DNA of 64,000 bases. It comes from Mastigamoeba balamuthi. Lineage: Eukaryota > Evosea > Mastigamoebida > Mastigamoebidae. Where the stretch lies: the NCBI GenBank assembly GCA_902651635.1, contig CACRSC010000134.1, positions 365,988 to 429,987 on the forward strand, in the 5' to 3' direction. Shown piece after piece: positions 32,119 through 43,363 of the stretch. Below the pieces are notes generated by a model. The model was given only the letters and a program-made list of their open reading frames with translations, searched no databases and had not been told where the DNA came from. Position numbers and translations under genes: made by a program. Numbering within the stretch: position 1 is the stretch's first letter; the number at the start of each line of letters is the position of its first letter.

Positions 32119-34436
32119 ATGAGCGAGGACAAGGTACGCGCCGCACCCCTCGTGTGCCGCTCCCCCACGGCCCGCTGCGTCGGCCGTGCTCCCCCGGGGT
32201 TTTTGCTCACTGTGAGATAATTCGCCCCCGAGCAGGGAGCGCAGCCAATAGCCCCGGACGGCTCCGGAGCACCAGCGCCGCCAGGAGCACCAGGCGCCCC
32301 CGGTGCCCCCGGGCAGCAGGGATGGGACCCCGCGTGGTACCAGGTACTCACTCCCGCCGCACACGCTCGCACTGGGGCTCTCAGTGGCGTATCGGATACG
32401 CTTCGTCACCTCCGCGTTTAAACACGTGTGGCCGCCGCAGTACTACTACGGGGCGATGATGGACCCGGCGCAGATGGCAGCGTACTGGCAGCAGCAGCAG
32501 CAGGCCGGGGCGCAGGCAGGCGGCGGCATGCCCGGGGAGCAGGGGGAGCAGCACCACGAGGGCCAGCAGGACCCCGCGGCGGCGTACGCGCAGTACTACG
32601 GGGCGATGGGGGCGTACGCGGCCGGGGGCTCGATGCCCATCATGGTCGTGAAGCCCGAGGAGCGCCAGCCGTCGCGCACGCTGTGGGTCGGCAGCCTGCC
32701 CCCGAACGTCGCGGACGAGGAGATCTACGAGATGTTCGGCAAGTACGGGCACATTGACAACATCCGCCAGCTGCAAGGTCCTCTCTTCCCTCCCTTCATG
32801 CCTGTGCACTGGCTTGTCCTCACTGCGCGGGGGGGGGTTCAGGGAAGAACTGCTGCTTTGTGCGGTACGACGACATCGCGTCGTCGACGACGGCCAAGAA
32901 CGCGCTGCAGGGCGCGATGATGCGCGGGCAGACGATCAAGGTGAGCTGGGGCAAGGCGGACCCCGTGGAGGACCGCGGGCCCCCGCCGTGCAAGAACCTC
33001 TGGGTCGGCGGCATCCACCCGGACACGAGCGACATCGAGGTGCGCGAGGTGTTCCGCCCGTGCCACGGCGTCGAGCGCGTCCGCGTGCTCGCGCACAAGG
33101 GCTGCGCGTTCGTCACGTTCAAGACGATCGAGGACGCCACCGAGGCGCGGTCGCGCATGTCGGGCAAGATCATCCACGGGCAGCCCATCCGCGTCAACTA
33201 CGGCCGCGACAACCAGAACTGGAACGGCGGGTTCGGCGGTGGCGGCGGCGGCGGCTACCCGTCGCACCAGCAGGAGCACCAGGAGCACCCCCAGATGCCG
33301 CAGGAGCACCAGCACGCGGTCATTGTGCCGCTGACGTCGTCGCAGCACTCGTCGCTGCTGCCGCCGGACGTCGATCTGCCGTCGTGCTTCCTCGTGCCCG
33401 AGGAGCTGCCCCCGCGCCCCGCCCCGCCGCCGCCGGGGGAGGCCAAGGACGTGGTCGACAAGTTTGTGGACTTCCTGCTGAGGAACGGCCGCGACTTTGA
33501 GTACACGTCGCGCAAGCGCCAGATGGAGACGGGGAACACCAAGCTGTCGTTCCTCGTGCCCGGGGACGCTGGCCACGACTACTACAAGTTCCGTGTCTGG
33601 GAGATGTGGAACCAGACCAACCCCGAGGCGGCCAACAGCGTCCTCGCCGCCATCACGCAGGCGCGCTCTTCTGGAGGCGACCACTGGGGCCAGCAGCAGC
33701 AGCAGCAGCAGCAGCCGCCCCAGCAGTCTCAGCAGTACCAGCAGCAGCAGCAGCAGCCCCAGCAAGCAACGAGGGGTGGCCGCCTCTCTGGGGAGGAGCT
33801 CACTGAGTTGGAGGCGAAGCTCGAGGCACTGACGCCGACGAAGGACTCGATCAAGGGCGCCAAGGACTGGGTCATGGCGCGCTCGGACAAGACAGCGGAC
33901 ATTGCGCACACGATCAGGGGGTTCGTGGAGCGTGCGCAGTCGTTCGACCAGCGCCTCACTTGCGTCTACCTCATCAACGACGTCCTCCACGCGGCGTACG
34001 CACGCCGTGCAGTGACTGCCTGTCATAACACTGAGGATTCCCCTCCTTGCTCAGGCTCCGGAGGAGGCAGCAAGGGGAGCAGTCGGACGAGGTCAGCGCG
34101 GCGTTCCAGGAGGCGCTGCCAGCGATCGCGTACCACACGCTGCGCGGCGTGGTGTCACCTGCACGCGACAAGGCCACCAAGGTGTTCCAGCTGTGGGCGG
34201 ACAAGGGCATCTACCCCAAGCAGTTCACGGCCACGCTCGATGGTACGCAGCAGCAGCAGCAGCAGGCGCCAAGCATGGAGGACGCCATTCAGCGCGGCCT
34301 CGAGAACTTCGGCTCCGGGGGCAAGAGGCAGTACCCCGACGACGACTCGCGAGGGCGCGACTACGACCGCGACCGCGACCGTGGAGACAGGCACCACGAG
34401 GAGGAGCCCTACCAGAAGCGCGAGCGCAGGTGGTAG
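32119..34436 (+). CDS. Splicing factor with two RRMs, SURP and CID domains
   Basis: Exons 32119-32133, 32236-32343, 32441-32777, 32843-33995 and 34055-34436 give 664 residues, all joins in frame. After a Gly/Pro/Gln-rich N-terminus come RRM1 (RTLWVGSLPPNV ... KNCCFVRYDD) and RRM2 (KNLWVGGIHPDT ... GCAFVTFKTIEDA). A SURP module follows (VDKFVDFLLRNGRDFEYTSR ... DYYKFRVWEMW), then a Gln-rich linker, an RNA-polymerase-II CTD-interacting CID (LEALTPTKDSIKGAKDWVM ... VYLINDVLHAAL), and an RD-rich tail. The SURP-CID pair is that of U2SURP/SR140 and CHERP, U2-snRNP-associated factors that couple splicing to transcription. Those human proteins have one or no RRM before the SURP, so two in tandem is a variant. 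A nuclear location is expected. Confidence 0.88.
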
Positions 34437-34620
34437 TAGCGCTCAGCGCAAAGACCCAAGACCCAAGCATGCCCGGACGCAACACCATTGCCCTCCCCAG
34501 CCGAGATCAATTGTCTCAAGCTGTCATTCCCCAGATTCCTGGGCAGCAAAAATCAAGATTCTGAGCAAGCGCGAGATTTTATCGCAGATTTTAGCGCAGC
34601 GCTCAGCTGTGACTTGGGAG

Positions 34621-37600
34621 ATGCCGTTCACCTTAAAGGTCCGCGTGGACAAGGCGCGCGACCTGCCGGTCATGGACCGCAGCACGGAGCTGGCGGACGC
34701 CTATGTCGAGGTATTTCGGCCGATCTCGTACCGCTTTCCCGTTTGTTGAGATTCAATTTCGCGATACGCCCCCTCCTCCACCCCATCTTCCCCACGCGAT
34801 GCGGCGCGCCCCGCGCAGGTCAAGGTGGGCGACACGCCGACGCAGCGGACGAGGAACATACACAAGTCGCTCAACCCCGAGTGGAAGAAGTCGATGCGCT
34901 TCGAGGTCGTTGACGACTCGCATCTCCAAGACGAACCGATTGAATTCCGGTACGGAGCGCGTCACAAGACACGTCACACCCAGCGAGGGAAGGGCAGGGA
35001 GTGATGTGTCAGCCGGACGGCGCCTGACAGCCGCGCGGCACAACAAGAGTCGTGGATAAGGACATTGTGTCGAGAGACGACAGCATCGGCGTCGTGTACG
35101 TAGACGTGGCCCCGCTGCTCGGCCCCGCGCCCACCAAGATCGACGGCTGGTTCCCCATCTTCGACACACTCAAAGGCACACATCCCCGCCTCGACACTTC
35201 CCCATGGTCCCCCAAGCCCTCGCGGGACGCTGCTGCTGCCCGTGGCGGTCTGTCCAGACGCAACGGGCGATGGATGGCCTCAGGCGTTGCATTCCCCATA
35301 GTATGCAACAGCTCTGCGCATACAGACGCTCAGCAGACCAGTGCCCAAGGGGAGGAAGGGGAACCACTACTCGCTCTCTCTCTCTTCCTCCGCGTACGAC
35401 TGCGCCCGCGCCCCGCTGACGGCAGACGGCGCAGGCGTGCGCGGGGAGCTGTCGATCAAAGTGAGCATCGAGAAGATCGAGAACGTGAACCCCTTCAGCA
35501 ACGCCTCGGGCGGCGTGCAGTTCTTCGCGAGCCCCGCGGCGCCGCAGGGCGCGGTCGTCGCGCTCTCGGGGCTCGTCGGCGACGTCATTGTCGAGAGCGA
35601 CCCCGAGCACCACTGGGTCGACACGTTCCGCACGTCGCGCAACTCGAACGAGGCCCGCCAGGTGCTCCTCTACCGCCTCGCTTGCCGCCTGCGCCGCCAC
35701 ATTGGCAAGCGCGCGCTCGAGCTCGGCTGCAACGCCGTGCTGGGGTACCGCCAGAGCCTGGAGCTCGAGGGCGAGGTCGTCATCGTGGCCCGCGGGTACG
35801 GCACGGCCGCGAGCGTCAAGTTCGCGCAGCCCGTGTCGCCGCACGAGGGCGCCCCCTCGCCCCTGGAGATGAAGCTCGACACGACGCCGAACCAGAGCCC
35901 CAGGAGCGCGGCGGCAGCCCCTACCATCGTGGACCCCCTGTCGCACGCCCTCGCGGGGTCGGAAACGGCCGAGGAGGACGACAGCACGCCGGACGAGCAG
36001 CAGCAGCAGCAGAAGCAGTCGCAGCAGCAGCAGGGGATGGGCGCGGAGGGGCTCTCGGGCAGCCTCAAGGGAGAGCACTCCCTGGTGGGCGCCGTCCCGT
36101 CGCTGCCGATCCTCACGATGAACACGTTCGATCCCGGGGTCGTCTGCCATATTGGAGGGCTCGTGTCTGTGCGCACATCCGATTCCCGAATCCCCGAGTT
36201 ATCGCTAGATTTTGGAATGCTCGAATCACTTGATTCCAGGGCATAAATAACCAGCTCCGTGCGTCTGCTCGGCTGTAGACGAGGCTGGTCAGAATAATGG
36301 ACAAGGACTCGCCCAACGCCGAGCTCGAGAGGGAGCGCTGGTGGGCCGAGGCTCGTGCCGAGGTCGTGGAGCACGCCCTGTCGCTGGGCTGCACACACGT
36401 CATCGGCTACACAGAAGCCGTCACTATTCCCAACCAGGAGGACGGTTCGCGTCCTCCCACCCCGAGCGCCTCTTCTCAAGCACGCACCGGGTCCCACCGG
36501 TTCTCGCAGAGGTGTGCGTGCTCTCGGCCACCGGCACTGCTGCTGTGCTGAAGCCCGGCGCCTTCATGCCGAGCTTCCCCGCCAAGAGGCTGGTCCGGCG
36601 GTGCTCTGGCGCCGACGACGCGCCGGCGATGTCGCAGTCCCTCGAGCGCGGGCCGCGGACCCCGGGGCGCCCTGCCAAGACGACGCGCGCCCGGCCGTGC
36701 CGCGCGTGCCACGCGCCCTACGCGGCGCTGCTGCCGCTGCCGCTGCCGGTGCACCTGAGCCCCTGCCTGGTCTGCGGCCGCAAGAAGGTGCCCGACATCC
36801 TGCTGGCGACGTGCGAGCTGCCGCCGGGGACGCCCGTGCTGGGCGAGGGCCGCCTGCTGCAGGCGCGGTCGTGCAGGCTGAAGAAGCGGTGCATGGGCGA
36901 GACCAACGCCTACGAGGTGAACCGCGCGCTGCCGTTCCTCGAGTACGACGTCTACCGCCAGATGATCAACAAGCTGCGCGTGCTGGGCATGAACGCCGTC
37001 TTCGGCCTCAACATCTCCGTCTCGGTCGGCGACTGCCTCGTGGCCGCCGTCGCCACGGGCACCGCTGTGTACCTGACGGCGCTGCCGCCGCCCTCGGCGC
37101 TGCGCGTGCGCAGGTGCGCGAGCGCGGGAGCGGGCGAGACGATGGAGCACATCTTCCGGACGTCGAGGGACAACATCAACGCGTTCCAGCAGCTGGCGAG
37201 GCTCGAGCAGCGCGAGCGCAGCTCGTCGTCGAGCGACGGCGACTCGCCGGTGCCCAAGTTCTCTGCGTCGCCCTACGAGCCCGACAGTGCGGGCGAGGAC
37301 GACGACGCCGAGTCGAAGAAGAAGAAGAAGGAGCGCGTGCTGGTGCCCCCGACGCCGCTGCGCAAGGCGTCGAGGGCCAAGCAGAGGAGGAGGAAGGAGA
37401 GCACTGGCGGCGCGGAGGCGTCTGCGGAGGCACAGTCCCCGGAGAAGAGCACCAGGCGGATCATCGTCGAGAGCAACAGCGAGCAGCAGCTCAAGGTCTC
37501 CGAGCCGCGCTCCCTGGAGCGCACGCAGACCCGCCGCACGCTCGCGGCCACGACCAAGAAGCGCGGCAAGCAGCAGGGGTCCACGAGCAGCTCGTTCGTG

Positions 37601-38593
37601 CCTTTGCTCTCTCTTTTTGCGTTCGACTTGACTGCAGCACCAATACTGAGTGCAAACGCGGACGCAAACGGGCGCAGGAGCAGCTCGAGCGAGACGTCTT
37701 CGCACTGCACCGAGAGCGAGGACGACGCGCAGGTGCAGTACGCCGCCGCGGCGAGGCCGCACGGGAGGGAGAAGCCCTACGTCGTCGACATCGACGACGA
37801 GATGGACGAGGAGCTGATGGCCGTGCTGCTCGACACGCACGTGTCGCGCGACGCGCGCATGTGCACGACGCAGTCGCTGCCCGGGGAGTGGGGGTCGTCT
37901 CTGGCCTTCGGCGGGCGCCCGTCGCAGATGTTCATCGCGGTGCGCCGCGTGCGCCTGCGCGACCCGACGTCCAAGCCACAGCGGCAGCTGCACGCGCTCT
38001 GCGACTCGTTCCTCGAGAACGTCGTGTACAGCATGTGCGACGGCGGGCCCAACTGCCTCGCGGGCATCAGCACGGAGCTGCAGCTCATGGACAACGGCGA
38101 CGTGCAGATCATGGTGCTGGGGACGCGCGTCACGCCGTCGCGCCAGGGGCTCGTCCGCTCGTCGACCGCATCGGCCGAGGACGACGAGCTCATGCTGTTC
38201 AAGATGGACATGCCGCTGTCGAACCCCGGGACGCCCGTCGCGGCCAAGGCGCAGGCGGCGCAGGCGGACCACTCGCAGGTGCTGATAACGCCGCTGTCGG
38301 CGCTGCCGGGGTGCGAGATCAAGAGCTACCTCGGGTACGTCAACGTGCACTTTATCCGCGAGAGCTTCTCGCTGCACGACGAGTGGGGGATCAACGGGCT
38401 GTCGACGGACTTCCTCGTCGACGTGCTGGCTGTGGTGCGCAGCCAGGTGCAGGCGCTGGGCGGCACCGCGCTGCTGTCGTTCTCGGTGGACCTGTGGCAC
38501 GTCAAGAGCAGCGAGTACAAGGACCAGGCGTATTGTATGATCAGTGTCAGCGGCGACGCTGTGATACACACGCAATGCTCCCCTCTACCTTAG
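34621..38593 (+). CDS. C2CD5: C2 domain protein, C2CD5 (CDP138) homologue
   Basis: Six exons fit: 34621-34710, 34819-34949, 35048-35175, 35435-36168, 36279-36444 and 36510-38593, giving about 1110 residues. A further in-frame 84-base intron near 37594-37677 is possible. Residues 1-105 are a C2 domain with Ca-binding loop aspartates (MDRSTELADAYVE, VVDDSHLQDE, VVDKDIVSRDDS). The conserved C2CD5 body follows (GVRGELSIKV, NEARQVLLYRLACRL, HALSLGCTHVIGYTEA, EVCVLSATGTAAV). The C-terminal domain has GCEIKSYLGYVNVHFIRES and ALGGTALLSF, ending ISVSGDAVI, exactly where the animal protein ends. C2CD5 is an Akt substrate that helps vesicle fusion with the plasma membrane, and an Akt lies in the same window. 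The intron at 35176 begins GC (GCACAC). A serine/lysine-rich insert occupies about residues 650-800. Confidence 0.88.
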
Positions 38594-38772
38594 CACCGTG
38601 CACCGTCTCTGCCAGCCCCCCGTCCTATAAAACAGCGTTTTTGTGATCAGTTCGAGCATCGTCGCTACCGCCGCTGCGGATGCACTACGGGTTGTGGGTG
38701 GCTAGAATGGAAACGTAGCATTGGGTGCTAGGCATCAAGTAAACAGGATTGATGCTGCTTACCCAGCTGCTT

Positions 38773-40718
38773 CTACTTGAACCCTGGGGGGCGAAGTTGG
38801 ATGAAGCCTGGAATGCCAGCCACGGCCATTTGCATGAACTGCTGCTGCTGAGCGTAGGCCATTGCCGCGAAGTCCTGCGCGGGCCACTGCTGCTGTGGAG
38901 GCTTCAGCGACTGAGCCGACCTGCTGCTTGACGTACGCGGGGGCGATCTGCTGCGGGACCTCGAGTGAGCACGCCTGTCACGGCTCCTGCTCCTGCTCCT
39001 GCTCCTGCTGCGAGACCTCCTTCTGTCGTCCCTGTCTCTCCGCGAGCGTTCGCGGTCTCGGTCCCTTCCTCTGTCCCTATCCCGACGCCTGTCGTCGTGT
39101 CTGTGCCCTCTGTCTCTGTGCCTGTCGTCGGGGCTGCCCTCACGCCGTCTGGGGTCGTCCCGCTCGTCCCTCTCCCTGGACCCAGCGAGTGAGGGGCGTG
39201 CGGGCAGCTGCGGCTACACGCACCTCGGGACCGCATAGATCGGGACTGCGGGCTGCAGGACAAAGCCGCCGTAGGCCAGCATGTCGTACGGGTGGTACAC
39301 AGGGGCCATCGGGTTGACCGCCGGCACTGCGGGCATGCTGCCTGCTGCCACCACTTGCTCGAGCTGGCCCGCCCTCGGTGCAACCGAGGGCAGCATGGCG
39401 GCAGGGACAGCGGCGCAGGGCCTCGGGATAAACATGGAGCTTTTGGGGGCGGGGTTAGCCACGGGGCAGCGCAACGACGGAGCGGGGGGGGGGACATAAG
39501 GGAGTGACAGAAGCCCTCCCCCTCCCTCCTTCCTTCCACTACACACGGGCGACGTCCAAAAGCCATCCAAGCAGGCGAGGGGCGGCCCGCCAAACGGGAG
39601 CGTGTGTGCGCGCGCGGTGCTGTGCGCTGCGGGGGGCCATACGACTACGGTGCGGTGCACGCGCGCACACAAGAGTCCCCAAAGTCTGTGAGACACACCT
39701 CTGGGCCAGCGGGCGGCTGCTGGCAGCGGGCGGCATCGCAGGCATCGCAGGCATCGCGGCTGGCAGCGCGTACCCCGACGCGGCCGCTGCGTCGTCGATG
39801 AGCGAGCAGAGCGCGAAGCCGATGTCCGAGGGCAGCTCCTGGCCGTCCCTGCTGATCTTGACTGGCTTGTTCTCGTTGGCGGGGTTCCGCAGGTGCATCG
39901 TGCGCTCGAACGGCAGCAGGCAGACCTGCAGCCAGTCGGTGCGGAAGGGCCTGCCCCAGGCCTCCTCGCGGCCCCCGGCCCCCGCCCACGCCGGCGCGGC
40001 CGCGCACTCGCCCACGCGCGAGGACATCTTCGAGTAGCCCTGGAAGTGCCTGCTGTTGTTGACGCTGAAGACCAGCACCACGTCGCCGCCCGCGTAGGCC
40101 TCGTCCAGCTTGCGCTCGTTGTGCGCCTGCGTCGCCCACGTGCCGCTCTCGCGCGACAGCCGCAGGTTCTCGTCGTTCTTGCTCTTGACGATGAAGAACC
40201 TCAGCGGCGCCCTCAGCCGCCCCGCCCACCACCGTATCGTCCGCCGCTCCTCCGCCCGCACCGCAGGGGCCCCGCCAGCACCAGCAGCAGCAGGTGGCGC
40301 GGGCGCTGGCGCTGGGGCGGCTGCCACGCACGAGAGGTCCACGGGCGCGGGCCCGTCGGGCGTCGACGGCTCCGCTGCGCTCTCCTCCTCGTCCAGCCGC
40401 TCCGCCTTGACGGCCACGGGCGCGGGGGCCGGGGCCGGCACCGGCTGGACCAGCACGCGCAGCCCGCTCAGCGCGCCGAGCTTCTCTTCTGGGGGTGGAG
40501 GGGCGGAGAGAGAGAGAGACGGAGGAGGAAAGCGGGTGGTGTGGAATAACGTAAGGGATCTTGAAACGTGGCGCGGGTGGGGGGGGGGACGCCAGACGGG
40601 GCGCGGCGCCGGCGGGGCGGTCCAGCGGCGAGACGAGGTCGTCGTCGTCGTCGGCCTCCTCCTTCACGACCTGGGCGCGGTCGGCGCCGAGGATCTGGCA
40701 CAGTGCGCTCTGCTCCAT
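38773..40718 (-). CDS. YTH-domain N6-methyladenosine reader, YTHDC1-like
   Basis: Exons 40718-40597, 40488-39699, 39439-39224 and 39175-38773 join in frame. The first codes an acidic segment (KEEADDDDDLVSPLDRP). The YTH domain spans FFIVKSKNDENLRLSRESGT, WATQAHNERKLDEAY, GDVVLVFSVNNSRHFQGYS, FRTDWLQVCLLPF and NPANENKPVKISRDGQELP. The NEHKPVKI-RDGQE-like phrase and the first cage tryptophan (GTW) are as in YTHDC1. The tail is a long arginine/aspartate and RS-dipeptide region, followed by a Gln/Met-rich end (LRPPGFK). YTH domains bind m6A in RNA. The RS tail and YTHDC1-like sequence point to nuclear splicing or export. An in-frame ATG about 80 bases upstream would add residues, so the start is not certain. 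Confidence 0.88.
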
Positions 40719-40883
40719 GTCTCGGAGGAGCGCAGTTGGCTTTTTATTTCTTTTTGTATTTTCCTTGCCCGGGACAAAAAGATCGGGCGGAAGATTCATG
40801 AGTGTCCACAAGCCGCAAACAAAAGTGGCATTTGAGGCCAAAAGTGTTGTTGCGATTGCGCTGGCGAGGCGGGGGCTCCGGAG

Positions 40884-42434
40884 CTAGCGTTGCGCGAAGA
40901 AGATGGACTCCTCCTGGTCGAGGAAGCTCTCGGCCGTCTGCTTCTTGTACCTGCAAGCCCGTCGATGAGACGAGGGGAACAAATCAATTGCGTGGCGTGC
41001 CACTCGGTTGTCGGGTCGAGCAGGCGCGCCCAGAACATCTCCAGCGAGCGCGCACACGTCCTGAGCTCCTTGGTCCTGCGCACCTCCTTGTCGAAGAACC
41101 GCACCAGCGGTGCCTTGTACCTCCCGAACCCCAGCTGCCCGAGCGACGTCAGGATCCGACCTGCCCGGCTGTCAGTCGCGCTACCGACCCCGGGGCCCAG
41201 CACGCACTGATCCTCAGGTTGTTGTGCGACGCCCAGCTGAGGTTCTGGAAGCGCTCGTGCACGTGCGCGGCGTCTGGGCTGCGGGCCACCTTGCCTGTGA
41301 GGTCGTCCACGAGCACGAGGCCGTAGAAGTCGAGCATCAGGCGGTAGGACCGCACGATCCTGCGCGCCACCTGCACGTCCCTGCGCATCAGCCTCGCCTC
41401 TGCCTGCAGTGGGGGTGGCCGTCAGGGCGGCGGGACCGAGCGTGGCAGTGGGGTGACCCTGCTGAGCTTCGAGGCGAGCGAGTTGACTCCGCTGTCTGCA
41501 GTGCGCACAGCTCGTCAGTTGCAGGGCCACTGCACCGGGCGGGAGGGGGAGGGGACCGTAGTAGATGGGGAAGAGCCACTGGATGTAGCCGTGGCGCGCT
41601 TCGAGGCCCTCGTAGTCGCCCTGCCACGACTCGTGGATCTCGTCGATGAGCTTGCGGTCGGGCATGCACCGTAGTGCGTTGGAGTAGAACCTGAAGTTCT
41701 TCCCGTTCATCGCGTCCTCGTTCTCCTCCATCTGCGCCGGCCTGCCCCGTGAGCGTGCACGACCCGGGTGGGGGGGNCATTGCGACCCGCTGCCTGTCCT
41801 GCTGCACCATGGCGTCCGTGCCGCTCTGCGCCAGGGCCAGGAGCGGGTCAGTCGTCGCCACGGCCGCGCGGTGGCGAGCGCACGGCCCTGAGCTTCACGA
41901 CGGGCAGGTCGTTGAGCCTGTCGACCTCCTTCGCCACGCTCAGCACGTGCTCCTTGGGCCCCCGCGTGTCAGCTCGTCAGCTCGCGGGGGAGGCTCGTGT
42001 GCGCTGCGTGCGAGAGAGCTGCGTGCCATGGCGTCTGGGCAGTCGCCAGCGTCGGCGAGGGAGAGGGTCTGCTTGGTGAGCCTGGTCTCCGTGCCCTCTG
42101 CCAGCTGCACACGCGTGCCGGCGGCCTGGCTCTCCAGCCACACCCGGAACCGGGTCCTGGCTGTCCGCTTCTGCTCCTGGGCCTGCTCCTGGGCCGCTCT
42201 GAGCTCGCCCGAGGACCCCCTGGAGGCCTTTGCCTCGTCGTCGTCATCGCTGTCGGCCAGCAGGTCGAGAGCCGGCGCTGTCTTGAGCTGAGGGGCAGAG
42301 GCGGCCGGTCCCTCGAGCACACGGGTCTTTTGGGAACGCCCGCCGGAGGCCTCGCTGTCGAGCGGCTGTGTGCTCTCAGCGTCATCCTCGAGCGGGGGAG
42401 TAGGTGCTGCTGGCGGTTCGGGGGAGGCGGCCAT
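40884..42434 (-). CDS. Opioid-growth-factor-receptor (OGFr) conserved-domain protein
   Basis: A multi-exon gene on the minus strand. The N-terminal exon from 42434 is acidic and low complexity (LLADSDDDDEAKASRGS). A middle region near 41950-41800 is only roughly delimited. The OGFr domain then runs through five exons: FRFYSNALRCMPD, IDEIHESWQGDYEGLEARHG, YIQWLFPIYYG, DSGVNSLASKLSR, RDVQVARRIVRSYRLMLDFY, RFQNLSWASHNNLRIS, RILTSLGQLGFGRYKAPLVR and WARLLDPTTEW. The last exon is YKKQTAESFLDQEESIFFAQ. In animals this domain defines OGFr, a nuclear-envelope peptide receptor; in protists and fungi its job is unknown. The last intron (41001-40951, 51 bases) needs a GC donor (GCACGC) to keep frame. 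An N lies at 41777 in a G run near an exon edge. Confidence 0.82.
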
Positions 42435-42695
42435 TGTGCGCGTTTTCGTTGATTAACGGGTGAGCGAGATCTCGCTGGGGGAGATATCGGAATATCATCG
42501 ACCCTCGCCGTCTGTGGCCAGCGTCCCAGAGGGGGCGCGCACACACAAGGAGCGCCACGCAAATGAGCAGACAGCGGCCACGGTGAGAAGTGCCGCAAAG
42601 CAAGGCTTGAGGTCACAGGTCAGTTGATCGGAACAGTAATTCCTCAGCAGTAAAGTCCACACCTGCCCAGAAATACGGGCAGGCTCTCGCGTCTA

Positions 42696-43136
42696 TTACA
42701 GCGCTCCGTGCGGGTAGTCAGCTCTGGCGCCGGCACAGACAGCGCACGCGCCACACACGGTGCACCCCGAGTTCCCGGCACCGCACCCGCAGACGGCTCC
42801 GCGCAGCCTCCCTTCTCTGAATTTGCCGTTGGACGAAGGGTGAACGAAGGTGAACCAGAGCGAGGAGGGGAAAATGGCGTCACGAAATCCAAATAAATCT
42901 TCGTATTGGAAGTGCGTCTCAGCGGGGGTGCACCTGGATTCGCGGCAGCACTCGGGGCCCCAGCCCGTGCAGTGCGCGCAGAGCGTGCAGACCATGCACT
43001 GCTCGACGGCGAAGTGGTGGACGTGGCCGAGGCGGTTGTCCTGGCTCCCGCGCCTCCTGCCGCTGCTCGACTTGTTGTCCTCGGCCTCGCGCATCGTCAG
43101 GCGCTTGGTCGTCGAGCAGCTGTTGCTCTCCGCCAT
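42696..43136 (-). CDS. Small cysteine-rich protein, unrecognised
   Basis: The start at 43136 gives MAESNSCSTTKRL, a basic stretch (SSSGRRRGSQDNR), then a Cys cluster CMVCTLCAHCTGWGPECC. After a region that may be an intron (a GTGCAC donor follows ECCRES), a second cluster CGCGAGNSGCTVCGACAVC leads to the end at 42696. The frame is open throughout, so both spliced and unspliced forms are possible, at about 110-147 residues. Repeated CxxC and CxC spacing suggests zinc or Fe/S binding. I know no family with this pattern. It lies between the OGFr gene and RpiB, all on the minus strand. Confidence 0.5.
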   Translation of the reverse strand: MAESNSCSTTKRLTMREAEDNKSSSGRRRGSQDNRLGHVHHFAVEQCMVCTLCAHCTGWGPECCRESRCTPAETHFQYEDLFGFRDAIFPSSLWFTFVHPSSNGKFREGRLRGAVCGCGAGNSGCTVCGACAVCAGARADYPHGAL

Positions 43137-43363
43137 CCGTTTCCGCGGTATTTGCTGTCCAGCCGAATTTAAAACTGTAAAATGAGGTCTCTCTGTGGGT
43201 GAATCTTCAAGCAAAAAAGTATCTTGCATCTTTGCGACCAAATTCACTCCAAAGGGGAAAATATGATCGTGTGGGCAGAAAGGGAACAGAAGAAGATAGG
43301 CGCCGCTCTAGGCTTCTTTATTGGAAAGGGGGGGAGGTGGTTGTCTGGTGGCGGCGAGTGCCC

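Noticed and set aside
36476-38575. Long minus-strand frame opposite C2CD5
   Set aside because: Arg/His/Leu-rich shadow. The plus strand has clear C2CD5 homology throughout.
36355-38646. A 763-codon plus-strand frame overlapping C2CD5 in another frame
   Set aside because: Low-complexity Ala/Arg product, and the C2CD5 frame is supported by conserved motifs and splice phase.
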